Below, piece by piece: positions 58,519-64,000 of a stretch of DNA of 64,000 nt. Position numbers and translations under genes: made by a program. Numbering within the stretch: position 1 is the stretch's first letter; the number at the start of each line of letters is the position of its first letter. A model generated the notes under the pieces. It made no database searches. It was not told the DNA's origin and worked only from the letters and a program-made list of their open reading frames with translations. The DNA is from Megasphaera_A sueciensis. GTDB taxonomy: Bacteria; Bacillota; Negativicutes; Veillonellales; Megasphaeraceae. The DNA lies in NCBI RefSeq assembly GCF_050219315.1, contig NZ_CP116939.1, forward strand, positions 620,001-684,000, read 5' to 3'.

Positions 58519-59349
58519 ATGTTGTCTAAAAGAATAACGACAGGTATTATAGGTGCAGCTTTTACGATTTTTGTTATTTATGAAGGAAATTGGTTGTTTT
58601 TTGCCATGATGACGATTCTTGCAATGCTTGGCTGGCAGGAATATGTCCGGCTTATGAAAAAAATGGATGCAAATTTGACTGTTATCCCCGGTCATATTTG
58701 GATTGTATGTTTATTTTTTGCTTATTGGTTTACAAATAATAAAGTAATCATGCTGCTCAGTGTGATTATGATGTCTTGGATTTTATTGCGCACTGTTATA
58801 CGACATGAATTTGTAAAACCGGTGGATAGTGCTTACTCTTTATACGGTTTGATTTACATTGTCGGTGGTTTTTTATCTATGTTGGTCTTGCGCAACAGCA
58901 TGATTGGCGATTCTCTTAATCAGTACTTTCAAACGGCAATGATTGAACCGTCAAAATTTATTGTTTTTTTATTAGTATTTTCTACTTGGGCTAGTGATAC
59001 ATTTGCTTTTGCCGTCGGCAAATTAAAAGGTAAAAAAAAGCTCTGTCCAGCTGTCAGTCCCAGTAAAACAGTAGAAGGTTTTTTCGGCGGTATTCTTGGG
59101 ACAATTATAACCGCAGTTGTTTTCTCATTGATTTTTAAATTTTCTCTTCTTCATGGCTTAGTCATAGGTATAATTATTGCTATTATGGCTCCATTAGGAG
59201 ATTTAATAGAGTCAATTCTCAAACGAGTATGCGATGTTAAAGATTCCGGAAATATTATTCCTGGACATGGCGGGATATTAGACCGTTTCGATAGTTTATT
59301 GTTTGCAGCCCCCGCTGTATATGTGTATGTATTACTCATTGGGCGGTAG
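58519..59349 (+). CDS. cdsA: Phosphatidate cytidylyltransferase
   Basis: 276 residues with about seven membrane helices. The CTP transferase signature is seen in the last third: CPAVSPSKTVEGFFGG near 175 and then GDLIESILKRVCDVKDSGNIIPGHGGILDRFDS, with its conserved acidic residues. It makes CDP-diacylglycerol from phosphatidic acid and CTP in the cytoplasmic membrane. GTGGTAACG precedes an ATG at 58519. The gene lies in the standard uppS-cdsA-dxr order. Confidence 0.95.
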   Translation: MLSKRITTGIIGAAFTIFVIYEGNWLFFAMMTILAMLGWQEYVRLMKKMDANLTVIPGHIWIVCLFFAYWFTNNKVIMLLSVIMMSWILLRTVIRHEFVKPVDSAYSLYGLIYIVGGFLSMLVLRNSMIGDSLNQYFQTAMIEPSKFIVFLLVFSTWASDTFAFAVGKLKGKKKLCPAVSPSKTVEGFFGGILGTIITAVVFSLIFKFSLLHGLVIGIIIAIMAPLGDLIESILKRVCDVKDSGNIIPGHGGILDRFDSLLFAAPAVYVYVLLIGR

Positions 59350-59378
59350 TACAATGTAAAATTACTTAGGAGTGAATC

Positions 59379-60524
59379 ATGAAAAAAATTGCAGTATTAG
59401 GCAGTACAGGATCCATTGGAACACAAGCAGTCGATGTTATCGATGCACATCCTGATTTATTTTCTTTAACTGCTGTCGCAGCAAACACCAATTGGTACAC
59501 GGCTGCCTTGCAGATAAAAAAATACAAGCCTGCCTTTGCCTGTATGATTGATAAAACGGCTTCTGAACATTTGCGTTCGGAAGTAGGTGATATATGTACC
59601 ATTTTTCAGGGCAAAGAAGGATTAATGCATCTTATTGAAGAGACGGATGCCGATATGATCTTAACTTCTCTTGTCGGTGCCGCTGGTATTGCACCGACCT
59701 TATCAGCAATTAAACGCGGTATAGACATTGCCCTTGCCAATAAAGAAACATTGGTTGCTGCAGGTGAATTAGTCATGCGCGAAGCCGCTCGCCGGGGAGT
59801 CCGTATTTTACCGGTTGACAGTGAACACGGTGCAATCTTTCAATGTCTCCACGGACGAAAGACAGAAGAAATAGAAAAACTTTTGATAACCGCCTCTGGA
59901 GGTCCTCATTTTCAACTTCCTGCAAAAGACTTTCCCAACATTACGGTAGAACAATGTTTAAATCATCCTACATGGAATATGGGTGGAAAAATAACGATTG
60001 ATTCAGCGACAATGTTTAATAAAGGGTTGGAAGTAATTGAGGCTCACTGGCTGTTTCATATGCCTTTCAGTAGGATTGAAGTAGTTGTCCAGCCACAAAG
60101 TATTATTCATTCCATGATTCAATTTATTGATGGCTCGGTTATCGGACAATTGGGTATGCCGGATATGAGGCTGCCGATTCAATATGCTTTTACCTACCCT
60201 GATAGATTTCCTGTCCGCAATGCCAAAAAAATCAATTGGAACACGTTAGCCCGTTTGGATTTTTATGCACCGGATAATGAAAAATTTCCCGCTATCCCAC
60301 TGGCGTATGAAGCTGGCATGATTGGCGGTACTATGCCATGTGTGTTGAATGGTGCTAATGAAGTAGCTGTATATGCATTTTTGCATAAGAAGATTTCTTT
60401 TACCCGTATCTTTGAAATCGTACGTGCCGTGATGGAAAAACACACTGTATGCCACGATATAACTTTGGATTCCATCAGCAGTGCCGATTCTTGGTCTAGA
60501 CGTTGCGCTGTTTCGCTTATTTAG
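59379..60524 (+). CDS. dxr: 1-deoxy-D-xylulose 5-phosphate reductoisomerase
   Basis: 381 residues. The NADPH-binding loop LGSTGSIGTQAVDVI is at about 7-21, the metal- and substrate-binding region PVDSEHGAIFQCL near 146, ASGGPHF near 171, and MGGKITIDSATMFNKGLE near 200. It catalyses the committed step of the MEP isoprenoid pathway. It is followed by rseP after 14 bases and by ispG, another MEP-pathway gene. TTAGGAGTG precedes ATG 59379. Confidence 0.97.
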   Translation: MKKIAVLGSTGSIGTQAVDVIDAHPDLFSLTAVAANTNWYTAALQIKKYKPAFACMIDKTASEHLRSEVGDICTIFQGKEGLMHLIEETDADMILTSLVGAAGIAPTLSAIKRGIDIALANKETLVAAGELVMREAARRGVRILPVDSEHGAIFQCLHGRKTEEIEKLLITASGGPHFQLPAKDFPNITVEQCLNHPTWNMGGKITIDSATMFNKGLEVIEAHWLFHMPFSRIEVVVQPQSIIHSMIQFIDGSVIGQLGMPDMRLPIQYAFTYPDRFPVRNAKKINWNTLARLDFYAPDNEKFPAIPLAYEAGMIGGTMPCVLNGANEVAVYAFLHKKISFTRIFEIVRAVMEKHTVCHDITLDSISSADSWSRRCAVSLI

Positions 60525-60538
60525 GGGGGAGGCCGCAT

Positions 60539-61561
60539 ATGTTGGTAACGATTGCCGCGACGGTTTTCGTCTTTAGTATTATTGTTTTTGTTCATGAATT
60601 AGGTCATTTTATGACAGCCAAGGCAACTGGAATGCAGGTTGATGAATTTGCTATCGGTTTTGGTCCCAAAATATACAGTTATCAGTACGGACCCACATTA
60701 TATTCTTTACGGGCTATCCCATTAGGTGGATTTAACCGCATTTCTGGTATGTCGGAAGAAGAAGAATTAACCGAGACATCTTTTTTATCCAAAGGTGTCT
60801 CTTCACGTCTTTTTGTCATTGCGGCCGGAGCTGCTATGAACTTTATTCTGGCTATTTTTATTATTTGGGGCTTAATGTTTACAATTGGGACCAAGGATGT
60901 TTCTACAGAACCCATCGTCGGTTCTGTGATGGCTGATTCTGCTGCTTCGACTGCTCGTATTCAAAAAGGTGATCGAATTGTTGCTATCAGCGGTATCCCG
61001 GTTGAAAAATGGAATGATATTTCCGCGGCTGTTGCCCAGCATAGTCAGGAAGTACTGACGGTTACAGTACAACGTAATAATGAAAATATAAATTTGACAA
61101 TGATTCCAAAATTAGAAGCCCAAACACAACGTCCTATAATCGGTGTTGTCCCGGTCATTATAACGCAAAATCATGGATTTTTTGAATCCGCCGTATTGTC
61201 GGTAGAACGTACGGGGCAAATTTGTAAAATGATGATTGTTGGATTATATCATATGGCGGCTGGAACAGAAAAAGCGGATATTGCAGGCCCGATAGGGGTT
61301 GCACAATTAGCCGGACAGGTAGCTTCTTTAGGCTTTGTTAATTTACTAATGTTTACTGCGTTTTTAAGCATTAATTTAGGAATTATCAATTTACTGCCTA
61401 TCCCTATGCTTGATGGGGGGTATATTATCCTTTTGATATTAGAAGGGATTACTCGGCGCCGCTTACCTGCAAAGGCGTTATATTATGTGCAAATGGTGGG
61501 TATGTGTATCTTAGCGGCTGTGTTTATACTTGCAATGATGCAGGATATTAGCCGGTTTTAA
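60539..61561 (+). CDS. rseP: RseP-type site-2 zinc metalloprotease
   Basis: About 340 residues from ATG 60539 behind GGGGGGAGG; an upstream frame overlapping dxr is rejected. The catalytic HELGH motif is near residue 20 in the first helix, one PDZ domain spans about 120-200, and the second half holds the NLLPIPMLDGG motif near 295. It cuts membrane-embedded substrates, usually anti-sigma factors or signal peptide remnants. One PDZ domain, instead of the two in E. coli, is the Gram-positive-type arrangement. Confidence 0.95.
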   Translation: MLVTIAATVFVFSIIVFVHELGHFMTAKATGMQVDEFAIGFGPKIYSYQYGPTLYSLRAIPLGGFNRISGMSEEEELTETSFLSKGVSSRLFVIAAGAAMNFILAIFIIWGLMFTIGTKDVSTEPIVGSVMADSAASTARIQKGDRIVAISGIPVEKWNDISAAVAQHSQEVLTVTVQRNNENINLTMIPKLEAQTQRPIIGVVPVIITQNHGFFESAVLSVERTGQICKMMIVGLYHMAAGTEKADIAGPIGVAQLAGQVASLGFVNLLMFTAFLSINLGIINLLPIPMLDGGYIILLILEGITRRRLPAKALYYVQMVGMCILAAVFILAMMQDISRF

Positions 61562-61573
61562 AGAGGTGGTATA

Positions 61574-62644
61574 ATGATAAAACGCAGAAAATCAATTGCT
61601 GTTATGGCTGGTAATTTGATGATTGGCGGGAATGCCCCTATTTCAGTGCAAACCATGTCAACCATTACACCTTCCGATACCGAAAAAGCATCAGCTGATG
61701 CCCGAAGGCTTGCTGCCTATGGTGCAGAAATTATTCGTTTTGCAGTTCCCGATATAAACGCTGCCATAGGACTCAAAGAAGTGGTACAAGCATCTTCCGT
61801 TCCTATTGTGGCAGATATTCACTTTGACTATAAGCTGGCACTGCAGGCTGTTGAAAGCGGTGTCGCAGCATTACGAATCAATCCTGGCAACATAGGACCC
61901 GATAAAAACGTTGCCTGTGTTGTTGAAAAAGTCCGTTCTTCCAATATACCGATTCGTATCGGTATTAACTCAGGATCTCTTCCAGAAGATGTTTTAGCCG
62001 AACATGGCGGACATCCCACTGCGGATGGAATGGTAGAAGGAGCGCTGCGTCATATTCGAATTTTGGAACGCCTGAATTATAGAAATATGGTTATTTCATT
62101 AAAATCATCCGATGTCCCTCTGATGATACAGGCCTATATGAATTTAGCCGAACGCATCCCTTACGCACTCCATTTAGGTGTAACGGAGGCCGGATTGATA
62201 AGAGAAGGCAGTATTAAATCAGCAATTGGGATTGGAACTTTATTATATCATGGAATAGGAGATACCATTCGCGTCTCTTTAACGGGTGATCCTGCCGAAG
62301 AAATCAAAGCAGGACAAACCATTTTAAGTTCTCTGGGTCTTAGGCAGTTTGGTCCGACCTTAATATCTTGTCCTACTTGCGGGCGTACACAAGTCAATTT
62401 AATTGAGTTAGCCGAAAAAGTACAACAAGCTATTGCGCCTTTAAATATACCATTAAAAGTTGCCGTTATGGGGTGTGTTGTAAACGGTCCAGGAGAAGCA
62501 CGCGAAGCTGACTTTGGTATCGCCGGAGGAAAAGGCAGCGGTATTATTTTTTCTCATGGGAAAATTTTAAAGCGTGTAACTGAAAATAACCTCGTGGAAA
62601 GTTTACTTGAAGAAATACGAAAATATATGCAGAAGGAGTCTTGA
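61574..62644 (+). CDS. ispG: 4-hydroxy-3-methylbut-2-enyl diphosphate synthase (GcpE)
   Basis: 356 residues, the standard two-domain form. A TIM barrel (about 1-250, PISVQTMSTITPSDTEKA near 20, ADIHFDYKLAL near 81) precedes a C-terminal [4Fe-4S] domain with SCPTCGRTQVN near 267 and GCVVNGPGEA near 300 supplying the three cysteines and the glutamate. It converts MEcPP to HMBPP. AAAGAGGTGG precedes ATG 61574, 12 bases after rseP. Confidence 0.97.
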   Translation: MIKRRKSIAVMAGNLMIGGNAPISVQTMSTITPSDTEKASADARRLAAYGAEIIRFAVPDINAAIGLKEVVQASSVPIVADIHFDYKLALQAVESGVAALRINPGNIGPDKNVACVVEKVRSSNIPIRIGINSGSLPEDVLAEHGGHPTADGMVEGALRHIRILERLNYRNMVISLKSSDVPLMIQAYMNLAERIPYALHLGVTEAGLIREGSIKSAIGIGTLLYHGIGDTIRVSLTGDPAEEIKAGQTILSSLGLRQFGPTLISCPTCGRTQVNLIELAEKVQQAIAPLNIPLKVAVMGCVVNGPGEAREADFGIAGGKGSGIIFSHGKILKRVTENNLVESLLEEIRKYMQKES

Positions 62645-62649
62645 GATTT

Positions 62650-64000
62650 ATGTTAGCATCTAAATTATATTGCCCGACATTACGGGAGATACCGGCTGAA
62701 GCCGAAGTAGTAAGTCATCAATATATGTTAAAAGCAGGTATGATTCGGAAAAATGCTGGGGGAGTGTATACCTTTTTGCCTCTTGGCCGGCGTATTGTTC
62801 GTAAAATTGAAGCTATTGTCCGCGAAGAAATGGATGCGACAGGAGCTCAGGAAATTATGATGCCCATCATGCAGCCAGCTGAAATTTGGCATGAATCCGG
62901 TCGCTGGAGTGCCTATGGCGCGGAAATGTTCAAATTACAAGACAGACATGGCAATGATTATTGTTTAGGGCCAACGCATGAAGAACTTATTACGACATTA
63001 GTACGCAATGAACTTCGTTCATATAAACAAATGCCTTTAACCTTATATCAAATGCAGAATAAGTATCGTGACGAAATTCGCCCTCGATTTGGTTTAATGC
63101 GGAGCCGGGAGTTTGTAATGAAAGATGCCTATTCTTTTGATATAGATGAAGAAGGGTTGCATCATAGTTATCAGATTATGTACGATGCCTACAGCCGAAT
63201 TTTTGATCGCTGCGGGCTAAATTATAAGCCGGTATTAGCCGATTCAGGTCAAATAGGCGGAAGTCGCACACATGAATTTATGGCATTAGCAGATGCCGGT
63301 GAAGCTGACGTCGTTTCTTGCTCTGTGTGCGATTTTGCCGCAAATGTGGAAAAAGCAGTTCCTCTTACACTTAATATGCCTGTGGAATCATTAAAAGATT
63401 TAGAAATTATTGAAACTCCTAATTGTTCCACTATTGATGATTTGACCCGTTTTTTGGAAATCCCCATAGAAAAGACAATAAAAGCGGTGGCGTTCGATGT
63501 GGATGGTAAATTAGCGCTTTGTATGATTCGAGGGGATCATGAAGTGAATGATGTAGCTGTTCAGAATCTCGTGGGCGGCAATACAATTGAACCGGCGTCT
63601 CCGGAAGTATTGGCAGCTCATGGATTAGAAGCCGGATATATGAGTCCTATTCATGCAGCATCTCCAGATGATAATTTTATTATTATTGTAGATCCAACGG
63701 CTATGAATATATATAATGGTGTCACTGGTGCCAATAAACATGGGTATCACTATAAAAATGTAACTCCGTCCCGAGATTTTAAAAATAGTACCGTAGCAAC
63801 AATACGTCTGATTATGGAATCAGACGTTTGCCCGGTATGCGGAGCACCTATTCATATGGTTCAAGGAATTGAAGTCGGTCAGGTTTTTGAACTGGGGACA
63901 AAGTATTCTACCTCCTTGCAAGCAACGTTTTTAGATCAGAATGGAAAAGCGAAACCATATGTTATGGGGTGCTACGGTATAGGTGTAACACGCACAATGG
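62650..64000 (+). CDS. proS: Prolyl-tRNA synthetase, N-terminal part cut by window end
   Basis: 450 codons are visible, open from ATG 62650 to the last base. The class II core begins at once: GGVYTFLPLGRRIVRKIE near residue 37, TSEE-like GPTHEELITTLVRNE near 110, and RPRFGLMRSREFVMKDAYSF near 139 (motif 2). A YbaK-type editing insertion covers about 225-385, marking the bacterial-type (ProS1) enzyme that clears Ala-tRNA(Pro). GYGIGVTRTM-type sequence (CYGIGVTRTM) is the last seen. AGAAGGAG precedes the start, five bases after ispG. Confidence 0.96.
   Translation, partial: MLASKLYCPTLREIPAEAEVVSHQYMLKAGMIRKNAGGVYTFLPLGRRIVRKIEAIVREEMDATGAQEIMMPIMQPAEIWHESGRWSAYGAEMFKLQDRHGNDYCLGPTHEELITTLVRNELRSYKQMPLTLYQMQNKYRDEIRPRFGLMRSREFVMKDAYSFDIDEEGLHHSYQIMYDAYSRIFDRCGLNYKPVLADSGQIGGSRTHEFMALADAGEADVVSCSVCDFAANVEKAVPLTLNMPVESLKDLEIIETPNCSTIDDLTRFLEIPIEKTIKAVAFDVDGKLALCMIRGDHEVNDVAVQNLVGGNTIEPASPEVLAAHGLEAGYMSPIHAASPDDNFIIIVDPTAMNIYNGVTGANKHGYHYKNVTPSRDFKNSTVATIRLIMESDVCPVCGAPIHMVQGIEVGQVFELGTKYSTSLQATFLDQNGKAKPYVMGCYGIGVTRTM

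Noticed and set aside
1..64000. tRNA, rRNA, CRISPR array, prophage or insertion sequence
   Set aside because: No tRNA-like cloverleaf with a GTTCGA-type T loop, no regularly spaced repeats, and no transposase, integrase or phage genes were seen while reading both strands.

Overview
The window reads as a chromosomal segment of a low-G+C diderm Firmicute, most likely a member of the Negativicutes (Veillonellales, Megasphaera/Dialister-like). The pointers are an SLH-domain beta-barrel porin of the OmpM type at 7984 and an RND efflux pump at 18598-22727, both outer-membrane-type features, set in an otherwise Firmicute gene repertoire: CIRCE control, a TPP riboswitch, strong AGGAGG ribosome binding sites, a G5/3D-domain protein and a Firmicute-like mreBCD-rodA block. 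The fermentation genes 4-hydroxybutyrate CoA-transferase and 4-hydroxybutyryl-CoA dehydratase point to a strict anaerobe. The genus is inference. No tRNA, rRNA, IS element, prophage or CRISPR array was seen, and the window looks like ordinary chromosome.

Layout. 1-4049: the tail of a PotA-like ABC ATPase, then three hydrolases (ATC-hydrolase-like, D-aminoacylase-like, M20 amidohydrolase), probably for scavenging modified amino acids. 4253-4840: hsp20 under a CIRCE-covered promoter. 4930-7535: a symmetric four-gene cluster (NifX-like, two MinD-type ATPases with ferredoxin inserts, NifX-like) resembling the orange-protein/Mrp system, driven by two tandem promoters that each carry the same palindrome. 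7560-7748: a T-box-like motif and terminator with no obvious target gene. 7799-17671: the SLH porin, then a 29-residue membrane peptide, kdpF, kdpA, kdpB, kdpC, kdpD and kdpE. The porin and the kdp transcript share a spacing-conserved promoter box. 18068-22727: a MarR-controlled RND efflux operon. 22845-24701 (minus): a KimA-like potassium importer. 25010-28067: an ABC transporter with a duplicated permease. 28305-34695: mreB, mreC, mreD, PBP2, a MinD-like ATPase and rodA. 34709-38761: a radical SAM protein, its DUF2344 partner and RNase G. 38809-40990: a secreted class 3 lipase, convergent with a SIMPL-domain protein. 41057-42564: thiC under a TPP riboswitch. 42627-47936: two Ppx/GppA-type proteins, one with degenerate motifs, and polyphosphate kinase. 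48038-52858: a sigma-54 activator followed by the 4-hydroxybutyrate genes. 53290-54267: a G5/3D cell-wall protein. 54401-64000: rpsB, tsf, pyrH, frr, a small unknown gene, uppS, cdsA, dxr, rseP, ispG and the start of proS, a conserved translation/isoprenoid/envelope block.

The most interesting points are the shared triple-T-box promoter linking the porin to kdp, the orange-protein-like operon with tandem palindromic promoters, the probably catalytically dead Ppx paralogue fused in context to ppk, the MinD-like protein with an Arg/Trp tail and no MinC or MinE, and several very small ORFs that standard gene calling would miss.
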